Of a stretch of 13,938 nucleotides of DNA, positions 1 to 6,749 are shown piece by piece. Position numbers and translations under genes: made by a program. The notes beneath the pieces were generated by a model, which had not been told where the DNA came from, did not search any database, and saw only the letters and a program-made list of their open reading frames with translations. Source of the DNA: Burkholderia gladioli (GTDB lineage Bacteria > Pseudomonadota > Gammaproteobacteria > Burkholderiales > Burkholderiaceae); contig WNEB01000020.1 in assembly GCA_009914575.1 (NCBI GenBank), forward strand, positions 1 to 13,938, given 5' to 3'. How positions within the stretch are numbered: position 1 is the first letter of the stretch; every line of letters begins with the position of its first letter.

Positions 1-234
1 GCGTGAGTGGCCGGGTCCATCGCTATCGCGACGCCGACATGGCGATGCGCTGGGCGGCCACCGGTTTCCTGGAAGCGGAGAAGCGCTTCCGCAAGCTCGG
101 TGGTGCCAACGACCTCTGGATCCTCGCCGTCGCCCTGCATCGATCACTCGAAAAACGCGTTGACCATGATCGGGAGTCTGCCTAATCTATGAAACCCCGC
201 CGTCCCAACCTTCAACTACGAATGGGACACCGCC
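1..234 (+). mobile_element. IS256-family insertion sequence, 3' end (copy Z)
   Basis: This is the distal end of an insertion sequence whose transposase reads on the plus strand and stops at 183-185. About 49 bp of non-coding end follow, finishing in GGGACACCGCC at 234. The boundary is fixed by comparison with 13813-13938: the two stretches are identical over 126 bp in inverted orientation and diverge exactly after position 234. The end read inward (GGCGGT, then TTGAA about a dozen bases later, then a GGCGG..TTT block) resembles the other end of the element seen at 430-468, as expected for imperfect terminal inverted repeats. The 5' part of the copy lies outside the window. The family call rests on the transposase fragments. 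Confidence 0.8.
3..185 (+). CDS. IS256-family (Mutator-type) transposase, C-terminal fragment, 5' partial
   Basis: The frame enters from outside the window and ends at TAA 183-185, giving about 60 residues. The segment RYRDADMAMRWAA followed by FLEAEKRFRKLGG and DLW resembles the C-terminal helix region of IS256/Mutator transposases, where a conserved tryptophan and an EK.FR segment precede the end of the protein. The catalytic DDE residues lie upstream and are not visible. The GTG at 3 is not a real start. The same C-terminus is encoded in reverse at 13862-13938. The family assignment comes from remembered patterns and was not searched. Whether this copy is intact cannot be judged from the window. 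Confidence 0.72.
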   Translation: MSGRVHRYRDADMAMRWAATGFLEAEKRFRKLGGANDLWILAVALHRSLEKRVDHDRESA

Positions 235-364
235 CGAGCATCGTTGCAAGCTCCGCTTCGACTGCCTGCTGAATAATCTGCCGCGCGCCCTGTTGGATCA
301 GCTCGTCGAGCACGCTCTTCGTTTCTGCTTTACTGCTGGTCGCTTCTTTCGTAGTCTTCTTCAT
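235..364 (-). pseudogene. IS256-family transposase, N-terminal fragment
   Basis: From ATG (complement of 362-364) the minus strand reads MKKTTKEATSSKAETKSVLD and continues through ELIQQGARQIIQQAVEAELA to TML before the IS boundary. This lysine/threonine-rich start, followed by an amphipathic helix ending in VEAEL, is the usual N-terminus of Burkholderia IS256 transposases. Only 43 residues remain before the inserted IS end, so this copy cannot make a working transposase unless the other IS is excised precisely. The minus-strand track is open and carries no stop within the fragment. Confidence 0.75.
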
Positions 365-468
365 GGTGGCTGGTTTCCGGATCACTCAGGGTTCGCTGGT
401 TGTGCTCACGACAAGCAACATTCTCAGCTAAACCGCCACCGCCTTTTCAAATTCCCGTCGCGACCGCC
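235..468 (-). mobile_element. IS256-family insertion sequence, 5' end (copy X), interrupted by copy Z
   Basis: Read on the minus strand, this stretch starts at about 468 with GGCGGTCGCGACGGG, followed by TTGAA and a GGCGG.TTT block. That layout matches the known right end of the element (GGCGGTGTCCC, then TTGAA, GGCGG, GTTT) and is taken as its left terminal repeat. About 100 bp later comes a transposase ATG at 364, with 43 codons before the frame meets the end of copy Z at 234/235. The copy is therefore split by a second IS in opposite orientation. Its outer end at 468 abuts the cysH remnant. The exact outer boundary is inferred from the imperfect repeat and could shift by a few bases. Confidence 0.68.
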
Positions 469-995
469 GTACACCAGATTCGACAATAGCTCACGGCTAC
501 GAGATCGAGCAGTTCCATCCGCAGCAGGATGCGATAGATCGCTACGTGGCCGAGCACGGCCTGAACGCTTTCTACGAAAGCGTCGAGCTGCGCAAGTCGT
601 GCTGCCACATCCGCAAGGTGGAGCCGCTGAACCGCGCGCTGTCCGGCGTCGAGGCGTGGGTCACGGGCCAGCGCCGCGCGCAGTCGGTCACGCGGGCGGA
701 GCTGCACGAGGAAGAGCAGGACGACGCGCGCGGCATCGCCAAGTACAACCCGCTCGCCGACTGGACCGAAGCCGACGTGTGGGCCTACCTGAAGCCCTTC
801 GACGTGCCGGTCAATCCGCTGCACGCGCGCGGCTACCCGAGCATCGGCTGCGAGCCGTGCACGCGGGCGATCCGCCCCGGCGAGGACAGCCGCGCGGGCC
901 GCTGGTGGTGGGAATCGCGCGACAGCAAGGAGTGCGGCCTGCACGTCACGGTCGCCCCGGTCTCCGAATTGCCGAACCGCGGCGCGAGCGCCTGA
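469..995 (+). pseudogene. cysH: cysH remnant: assimilatory APS/PAPS reductase, 5' end lost at the IS
   Basis: The intact enzyme reduces adenylylsulfate (or PAPS) to sulfite in cytoplasmic sulfate assimilation. From about 495 the frame reads the recognisable C-terminal two thirds: GYEIEQFHPQ, then SCCHIRKVEPL, WVTGQRR, KYNPLADWTEADVW, GYPSIGCEPCTRAIRPGED and the catalytic KECGLH tail. The CC and CxxC pairs are the [4Fe-4S] ligands typical of the Burkholderia/Pseudomonas APS-reductase type. A complete protein is around 240-250 residues; roughly 165-175 are present. The nucleotide-binding N-terminus and start codon are missing, replaced by IS sequence ending near 468, and the frame has a stop at 429-431 inside the IS. 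The GTG at 546 lies in the middle of a conserved helix and is not a plausible native start. Stop is TGA 993-995. cysD follows after 99 bp. Confidence 0.88.
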
Positions 996-1094
996 CGCGC
1001 TCGACGCTCGACGCAACGGCCAGGCAGCACGAACGATACAGAACGGCGCCGTCCGCCATGACGGACGGCCAGCAACCCAGTAAGGACTGACACC

Positions 1095-2041
1095 ATGAGC
1101 ACGACGCTCGAACAATCCGCACCGCCAGCCGGATGGGCCACCTCGACTGGCTCGAGGCCGAGTCGATCCATATCCTGCGCGAGCTTGTGGCCGAGTGCAG
1201 CAAGCCGGCCCTGCTGTTCTCGGGCGGCAAGGATTCGGTCGTCGTGCTGCATCTGGCGCTGAAGGCTTTCGGCCTGGGCGCGGGCCGCAAGCCCTCGCTG
1301 CCGTTCCCGCTCGTGCACATCGACACGGGCCACAACTACGAGGAAGTGATCGACTTCCGCGACCGTCGCGCCAAGGAAATCGGCGCCGAACTGGTGGTGG
1401 GCCACGTCGAGGATTCGATCAAGCGCGGCACCGTGGTGCTGCGCCGCGAAACCGATTAGCGCAACGCCGCGCAGGCCGTCACGCTGCTCGAAACGATCGA
1501 GCAATACGGCTACACGGCGCTGATCGGCGGCGCGCGCCGCGACGAGGAAAAGGCGCGCGCGAAGGAGCGGATCTTCTCGTTCCGCGACGAATTCGGCCAG
1601 TGGGACCCGAAGGCGCAGCGCCCGGAACTCTGGAGCCTGTACAACGTCCGCCTGCACAACGGCGAGCACCTGCGCGTGTTCCCGATCTCGAACTGGACCG
1701 AGCTCGACGTGTGGCAATACATCGCCCGCGAGAACCTCGAACTGCCGTCGATCTATTACGCGCACCACCGCGAGATCGTGCGCCGCAACGGCCTGCTGGT
1801 GCCGGTCACGCCGCTCATCACGCCGATGCGCGAGGGCGAGACGAGCGAGCAGGCGCTGGTGCGCTTCCGTACCGTCGGCGACATCAGCTGCACCTGCCCG
1901 GTGGACAGCGACGCCGACAACGTCGAGAAGATCATCGCCGAAACCACCGTGACGGAAATCACCGAGCGCGGCGCGACGCGGATGGACGATCAGGCGTCGG
2001 AAGCCGCGATGGAACAGCGCAAGAAGCAAGGTTATTTCTGA
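1095..2041 (+). pseudogene. cysD: cysD pseudogene: sulfate adenylyltransferase small subunit, frameshift plus internal TAG
   Basis: CysD with CysN makes APS from sulfate and ATP. The native start is ATG 1095 with AAGGA upstream, but the frame [13 protein letters not shown] is lost around 1128-1133 (apparent one-base deletion). The conserved sequence resumes in another frame at [18 protein letters not shown] (1133), followed by the PP-loop [11 protein letters not shown]. That frame hits TAG at 1457-1459, where relatives read ETDSRN, so a serine TCG has probably become TAG. The same frame then continues without further lesion ([38 protein letters not shown]) to TGA 2039-2041, ending in KKQGYF. 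The start at 1133 could bypass the frameshift but not the stop; the longest product would be 108 of about 315 residues. Confidence 0.9.
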
Positions 2042-2064
2042 AGCACGCGAGGACAGAGAACATC

Positions 2065-3382
2065 ATGAGCATCATTGAGAACCACGAAGACCTCGGCGTG
2101 TTGCGATTCATCACGGCAGGCAGCGTCGACGACGGCAAGAGCACGCTGATCGGTCGCCTGCTGTACGACAAGCAAGGCCGTCCTGTCGGATCAGCTCTCG
2201 GCGCTGTCGCGCGCGAAGAACAAGCGCACGGTGGGCGACGAGCTCGACCTCGCGCTGCTGACCGACGGCCTCGAAGCCGAGCGCGAGCAGGGCATCACGA
2301 TCGACGTCGCGTACCGCTATTTCGCGACCGCCAAGCGCAAGTTCATCATCGCCGACACGCCGGGCCACGAGCAGTACACGCGCAACATGGTGACCGGCGC
2401 ATCCACGGCGCACGCCGCGATCATCCTGGTCGACGCGACGCGCGTGACGGTCGAGAACGGCGTCACGCAACTGCTGCCGCAGACCAAGCGCCATAGCGCG
2501 ATCGTCAAGCTGCTCGGCCTGCAGCACGCGATCGTCGCGATCAACAAAATGGATCTGGTCGAGTATTCGGAAGCGACCTTCAACCTGATCCGCGACGCCT
2601 ATGTGGCGCTCGCGCAGCAACTGGGGCTGAAGGACGTCAGCTTCGTGCCGGTGTCGGCGCTCAAGGGCGACAACATCGTCACGCTGTCGGACAGCATGCC
2701 GTGGTACGCTGGCGAGCCGCTGCTCGACCTGCTAGAATCGCTGCCGGTCGCGATTGACGGCGGCGACGCGCTGCGCTTTCCGGCGCAGTGGGTGGCGCGC
2801 CAGGACGGCAGCTCGACCGACGATTTCCGCGGCTACATGGGCCGCGTCGAAGCGGGCGAAGTGAAGGTGGGCTACGAAATTGCGGTGCTGCCGTCGGGCC
2901 GCACGGCCACGGTGGCCGAGATCGTCACGCCGGTGCCGGGCGGCACGGCTGCGGTAGAATCCGCGTTCGCCGGGCAGACCGTCACGATCCGCCTGGCGGA
3001 AGACGTCGACGTGTCGCGCGGCGACGTGTTCGTGCCGAACGCGCAGCGCATCGAACCGGCCAAGAAGCTCGAGGCCGACCTGTGCTGGTTCGACGAAACG
3101 CCGCTGTCTCCGCAACGCAAGTATCTGCTGAAGCAGACGACGAACACGGTGTTCACGAAGATCGGCGCGGTCAAGCAGGTGCTCGACGTGCATACGCTGT
3201 CGCACGCCACCGACCGCCAGGATCTGAAGATGAACGACATCGACCGCGTGGCGTTGACGCTGCAAAAGCCGATCGTCTGCGACACCTACGATGCGCATCC
3301 GGGCACGGGCGCGTTCGTGCTGATCGACGAAGCGACGCACCACACGGTGGCCGCCGGCATGATCCGCGCGTACTCCGCCTGA
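2065..3382 (+). pseudogene. cysN: cysN pseudogene: sulfate adenylyltransferase GTPase subunit, one-base insertion
   Basis: CysN is the EF-Tu-like GTPase that drives CysD-catalysed APS formation. ATG 2065 begins [11 protein letters not shown] and reads through the G1/P-loop [10 protein letters not shown] (residues 18-27) to LLYD (residue 35). The next codons run AAGCAAGGCC where relatives read AGCAAGGCC, so an extra A at 2170/2171 shifts the frame. The rest of the protein continues in the new frame: [12 protein letters not shown] (G3), NKMD (G4), then the beta-barrel domains to IRAYSA and TGA 3380-3382. Removing one base gives a 438-residue protein of ordinary length. As written, translation from 2065 ends at 2494-2496 after about 143 residues. 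An internal start at 2231 would lack the P-loop and could not bind GTP normally. Confidence 0.9.
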
Positions 3383-3452
3383 GGTCCGTACCGCCGGTAG
3401 CGGGGCGCCACGCGCGCCTCGCCGCCGGCGGCGAACAACCGACGAAGAGCTT

Positions 3453-4226
3453 ATGGGTAAGGTGTATCTGATTGGCGCGGGGCCGGGCGCGGCGGACCTC
3501 ATCACGGTTCGCGGCGCCCGGCTGCTCGCGCAGGCCGACGTGGTGCTGCACGACGCGCTGGTCGAGCCGGAAATGCTCGACTACGCGCCGAACGCGCGCC
3601 GCATCGCGGTGGGCAAGCGCTGCGGGCAACGCTCGTCGGCGCAGCAGTTCATCAACAAGCAGATCGTGGACGCCGCGCGCGAACACGCGGTGGTGGTGCG
3701 CCTGAAGGGCGGCGATCCGATGCTGTTCGGTCGTGCGGACGAGGAAATGCGCGCGCTCGAAGCGGCCGGCATCGAGTACGACGTGGTGCCGGGCATCACG
3801 GCCGCGCTGGCCAGCGCCGCGACGCTGAAGCGCTCGCTGACGCTGCGCGGCGTGTCGCGCAGCGTGGCGTTCGCCACCCAGAGCCGCGCGCCCGGCAGCG
3901 ACGAGATCCGCGAGCAGGTCAACGCCAATTCGCTGGTGTTCTACATGGGTCGCGACAGCGCGCCCGGCATCGCGCAGCAACTGATCGACGCGGGCCGCCC
4001 GGGCGACACGCCGGTGGCGATCGTCGAAGCGTGCAGCACGGCGCGCGAGCGCAGCTTCGCGCTGACGCTGGCGCGCATGGCGGCGGGCGAGGCGCAGGCC
4101 TGGCTCGATGCATCGCAACCGAGCCTGCTGATGATCGGCCATGCGTTCGCCGAGCGCGGCGGCGCGGCAGCCGACGGCGAGGATGGCGAGAGCGGAGATA
4201 GCGGCGAAATTCGCAACGCGGCCTGA
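3453..4226 (+). CDS. cobA: Uroporphyrinogen-III C-methyltransferase (SUMT)
   Basis: A 257-residue cytoplasmic enzyme that uses two S-adenosylmethionine to convert uroporphyrinogen III to precorrin-2, the branch point to siroheme and cobalamin. The start MGKVYLIGAGPGAADLITVR is the first SUMT signature. KGGDPMLFGRADEE (residues 85-98) and VVPGITAALASAATLKRSLT (111 onward) supply the SAM-binding GGDP and the second signature. There is no CysG-like dehydrogenase/chelatase domain, so this is the single-domain form. It lies 70 bp after cysN and was presumably the last gene of the cys operon, supplying siroheme for sulfite reductase. Unlike its three upstream neighbours it has no lesion. Its acidic, glycine-rich last 20 residues are unlike the conserved core. 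An intrinsic terminator follows at 4268. Confidence 0.93.
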   Translation: MGKVYLIGAGPGAADLITVRGARLLAQADVVLHDALVEPEMLDYAPNARRIAVGKRCGQRSSAQQFINKQIVDAAREHAVVVRLKGGDPMLFGRADEEMRALEAAGIEYDVVPGITAALASAATLKRSLTLRGVSRSVAFATQSRAPGSDEIREQVNANSLVFYMGRDSAPGIAQQLIDAGRPGDTPVAIVEACSTARERSFALTLARMAAGEAQAWLDASQPSLLMIGHAFAERGGAAADGEDGESGDSGEIRNAA

Positions 4227-4267
4227 GCGTCGCGCCTGGCCGGCAAGGCTTGGGACCCGAACAAAGA

Positions 4268-4293
4268 ACGCCGGCTTTCGAGCCGGCGTTTTT
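4268..4293 (+). terminator. Intrinsic terminator after cobA, probably bidirectional
   Basis: A perfect 9-bp stem (ACGCCGGCT at 4268-4276, AGCCGGCGT at 4281-4289) closes a TTCG tetraloop and is followed by TTTTT from 4289. On the opposite strand the hairpin is followed by TTCTTTGT, so it may also end the convergent PfpI-family transcript, whose stop codon begins at the end of the T tract. Confidence 0.9.
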
Positions 4294-5018
4294 CATGGCG
4301 CGTGCGGCGGCGCGACCGCGCCGTTGCGGGCATGCATGGCTGCCGCCGCCTGGCGGCAGCCATCGAACAGCGGGCGCCAGCGCGCGAGCGCGGCCTGAGT
4401 CAGGGCGGGGCCGGCCAGCGCGGGCGAGCCCGTGCCGAACGGCGCGCGCGGCACGTTTTCGATGGTCAGCTCGACGAGCCGGGCCGTGTCGGCGTCGCGC
4501 AATGCGGCCAGCGCCAGCAGCGCGGCCTCGAAGCTGCCGGTGGCCGGGCCCGCCGTGTAGAGCGGGCCGTCGATCACGACTTCGCCGCCGGGCACGGCTT
4601 CGGCCGCGCCGAGCGCCGTCAGCGCGTCGAGCACATGGAAGTTGGTGGTGGCGCGCCGCCCTTCGAGCAGGCCCGCGGCGCCGAGCAGCAGCACGCCGCC
4701 GCAGATGCCGATCAGGCAGCGCGCCCGGCGACCGGCGCGCGCGACGAACGCCGCGACTTCGGCATCGGCGATGACTTCGCCCGGCACGGCGCCGAGCACC
4801 AGCACGTCGAGATCCTCGGGGCAGTCGCCGAACACGGTGGTGGCGGCGAGCGACAGGTTCATCGAGGCGAGGATCGTCTCGCGCGTTTTCCAGAGGAAAT
4901 GGATCTCGGCGCCGGGCGCAAGGCCGAATACGGCGTGCGCGCCGATGAGATCCATCATCGCGACGCCGGGCGCGATCAGGAAACCGATCTTCAGGGGATG
5001 GGAATGGCTGGCAGGCAT
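4293..5018 (-). CDS. DJ-1/PfpI superfamily protein (isonitrile hydratase-like)
   Basis: A 241-residue protein of the DJ-1/PfpI class-I glutamine amidotransferase-like fold, probably cytoplasmic. The N-terminal strand KIGFLIAPGVAMMDLIGAHA resembles the InhA/isonitrile hydratase subgroup, with an aspartate at residue 23 in the expected place. The nucleophile elbow is LIGICGGVLLLGAAGLLEG with Cys106. In characterised isonitrile hydratase the cysteine is followed by threonine; here it is followed by glycine, so the substrate should not be assumed. TTNFHVLDALTALGA after the elbow is the usual continuation. The start at 5018 has a GGAG-like site (GGAGCCGCCTCC) upstream. The gene converges on cobA and has no obvious functional link to its neighbours. 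The fold call is firm, the reaction is not. Confidence 0.85.
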   Translation of the reverse strand: MPASHSHPLKIGFLIAPGVAMMDLIGAHAVFGLAPGAEIHFLWKTRETILASMNLSLAATTVFGDCPEDLDVLVLGAVPGEVIADAEVAAFVARAGRRARCLIGICGGVLLLGAAGLLEGRRATTNFHVLDALTALGAAEAVPGGEVVIDGPLYTAGPATGSFEAALLALAALRDADTARLVELTIENVPRAPFGTGSPALAGPALTQAALARWRPLFDGCRQAAAAMHARNGAVAPPHAP

Positions 5019-5138
5019 GGAGGCGGCTCCGTGAAATGAGGTTGCCCGTCGGGTGAGGGCGCGCTCATTTTCGGGGCCGGTGCATGCGTCGATCAGACAG
5101 CCGCACCACAGATTCGGACAACGTATTTTGCACGCACT

Positions 5139-5183
5139 GCATCATGAACGACGCCGGCGCGAGGCCGGCGTCGTTCATGATGC
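5139..5183. repeat. Perfect 20-bp-arm palindrome (strong hairpin) downstream of cbiX
   Basis: Arms GCATCATGAACGACGCCGGC at 5139-5158 and its exact reverse complement at 5164-5183 surround a 5-base loop (GCGAG). The inner GC-rich half looks like a Burkholderia-style terminator stem (AACGACGCCGGC / GCCGGCGTCGTT), but the pairing continues through CATGATGC where a T tract would be expected, and neither strand has a T run beyond the arms. It lies between the stop of cbiX (5207) and the start of the PfpI-family gene (5018), both on the minus strand, so a terminator or mRNA 3'-end stabiliser for lptF-lptG-cbiX is likely. Confidence 0.8.
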
Positions 5184-5206
5184 GTAGCGCCTGCGAATCG
5201 GCAGGA

Positions 5207-5581
5207 TCAGACGTGCGCCTGTTGCGCGCAGTAGCGCGCGATAGCGTCCAGCACGGAATCGTCCTCGCCGATGGCCGACGCGCTGCGGATCCCCACATTC
5301 GGATGCGCGGCGCTGCAGGCCTCGATGATCTCGGGCAGGTCGCGGCGCACGTGGCCGCCCTGGCCGACGAACACCGGCACCACGGTGATCTTTGCGCAGC
5401 CGGCCGTGACGTGGGCGGCGATCGCTTCTTCGAATTCGGGCGGCATCAGCTCGAGGAAGGCGAGCGCGACGGGACCGCTCGTGTGCGTGGCGCGTACGCG
5501 CTCGGCGAGCCGCTCGAAAGGCTCCATCCAGCGCGGGTCGCGCGAACCGTGTCCGAACAGGATGATCCCGTGTTTGCTCAT
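5207..5581 (-). CDS. cbiX: Small CbiX/SirB-type sirohydrochlorin chelatase
   Basis: A 124-residue single-domain class II chelatase (CbiX-small/SirB-like), which inserts Co2+ or Fe2+ into sirohydrochlorin in the cytoplasm. The start MSKHGIILFGHGSRDPRW carries the metal-binding His11 in GHGSRDP, and VVPVFVGQGGHVRRDLPEI carries the second His77, both at the usual positions for this family. The length is typical of the homodimeric small form. A strong Shine-Dalgarno (AAGGAGGGAAG) lies directly before ATG 5581, in the 16-bp gap after lptG, so it is probably co-transcribed with lptF-lptG. Together with cobA about 1 kb away it would complete much of the siroheme or early cobalamin path. The metal (iron versus cobalt) cannot be told from the sequence. 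Confidence 0.88.
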   Translation of the reverse strand: MSKHGIILFGHGSRDPRWMEPFERLAERVRATHTSGPVALAFLELMPPEFEEAIAAHVTAGCAKITVVPVFVGQGGHVRRDLPEIIEACSAAHPNVGIRSASAIGEDDSVLDAIARYCAQQAHV

Positions 5582-5597
5582 CTTCCCTCCTTGTCGA

Positions 5598-6746
5598 TCA
5601 GTGGCGGTCGACCCACTTCAGCGCGAACAGCCCGAGCGCGAGGTAGATCAGGCCAGGAAGCGCCGCCGTGAGCGGCGCGGGCCAGGTATTCAGCGTGCCG
5701 ATGTGCGAGAACAGCGTGTTGAAGAGCTGGAAGCTCATGCCGAGCATGATGCCGCCGAACACCTTCACGCCGACCACGCCCGCACGCGTGTGCAGGTAGG
5801 CGAACGGCAGCGACAGCACCAGCATCACGAACACCGCGAACGGGTAGAGCAGCTTGCGCCACAGTGCGATGTCGTAGCGCTGCGTGTCCTGCTGGTTCTC
5901 GCGCAAGTGTTGAATGTAACGGAACAAATTGAAGATCGACATCCGCTCCGGCGACACCAGCAGCACCGATAGGATCTGCGGCGTGAGATCCGAGCGCAGC
6001 GAATACTGCGGCATCGAGACCTGTTCCGAGCGGTAGACCGGATTCATCGCATCCTGCGGGCCGTTGGCGGCCGGCGCGATCGGCGTGAGCTGGGTGTCGG
6101 TGACGTCGGTCAGCAGCCAGTGGCCCGGCGGCGCGTAGCGGCCCGCCTTGGCGATCCGCACGTTCTGGAGCTGGAACTTCGAATTGAACTCGTAGATCCG
6201 CACGTTGCGCGCGGTCGAATCGGGCGACAGCGTGCCGACGTTGACGAAGCGCGTGACCGGCTCGCCGTTGTCGCGCGCCGTGAGCGTGTCCTTGACCCAC
6301 ACGCCCGAGGCGAAATCCGACGACACCGACGAGCCGAGCGCCTCGAGCCGCACGCGCTCGGACAGTTGATCCGTGTACGGGCCGACGAATTCGCCGATCA
6401 GGTAGGTGGCGATCACGAGCGGTACGCCGATCTTCAGCAGCGAGCGCAGCGCCTGGTTGGTCGCGAGGCCCGACACGCGGAAGATCGTGAATTCCGAGTT
6501 CGCGGCCATCTGCGCGAACACGTAGATCGAGCTGATCAGCGCCGCGACCGGGATGATTTCGTAGAAGCGCGACGGCGTCTGCAAGGCCACGCGCAGAACC
6601 GCGTAACCGAAGTTGTAGGTGCCGTGGCCGACCGAGTTCAGTTCGCTGATCAGGTCGAAGAAGAAGAATAGACCCGAGAACGCGAACAGCACGAAGATGA
6701 AGGTCAGGTAGATCTGACGCGCGAAGTACTTTTCGTAGAGCCGCAT
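5598..6746 (-). CDS. lptG: LPS export ABC transporter permease LptG
   Basis: A 382-residue inner-membrane permease that with LptF and the ATPase LptB2 extracts lipopolysaccharide from the inner membrane and passes it to LptC/LptA. The start MRLYEKYFARQIYLTFIFVL is the typical LptG N-terminus. Three hydrophobic segments lie in roughly the first 120 residues, then a periplasmic beta-jellyroll of about 150 residues (SERVRLEALGS through DLTPQILSVLLVSPERMS), then three more segments near the C-terminus (KLLYPFAVFVMLVLSLPFAY; GVKVFGGIMLGMSFQLFNTL; LIYLALGLFALKWVDRH). The frame is intact and of normal length. Its ATG lies 3 bp after the lptF stop, indicating a translationally linked pair. cbiX follows after 16 bp. 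Confidence 0.95.
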   Translation of the reverse strand: MRLYEKYFARQIYLTFIFVLFAFSGLFFFFDLISELNSVGHGTYNFGYAVLRVALQTPSRFYEIIPVAALISSIYVFAQMAANSEFTIFRVSGLATNQALRSLLKIGVPLVIATYLIGEFVGPYTDQLSERVRLEALGSSVSSDFASGVWVKDTLTARDNGEPVTRFVNVGTLSPDSTARNVRIYEFNSKFQLQNVRIAKAGRYAPPGHWLLTDVTDTQLTPIAPAANGPQDAMNPVYRSEQVSMPQYSLRSDLTPQILSVLLVSPERMSIFNLFRYIQHLRENQQDTQRYDIALWRKLLYPFAVFVMLVLSLPFAYLHTRAGVVGVKVFGGIMLGMSFQLFNTLFSHIGTLNTWPAPLTAALPGLIYLALGLFALKWVDRH

Positions 6747-6749
6747 CGG

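Noticed and set aside
235..477. Target-site duplication for the IS copies
   Set aside because: The inner flanks (CGAGCATCG at 235, GTACACCAG at 469, CGGGGATCA before 13813) do not match each other; the informative outer flanks are outside the window.
293..1090. 265-codon plus-strand frame beginning inside the IS and overlapping cysH
   Set aside because: Out of frame with cysH and antisense to the transposase N-terminus; no coherent domain.
833..2029. 398-codon minus-strand open frame opposite cysH/cysD
   Set aside because: Antisense shadow of recognisable cys genes; its composition is the usual antisense pattern.
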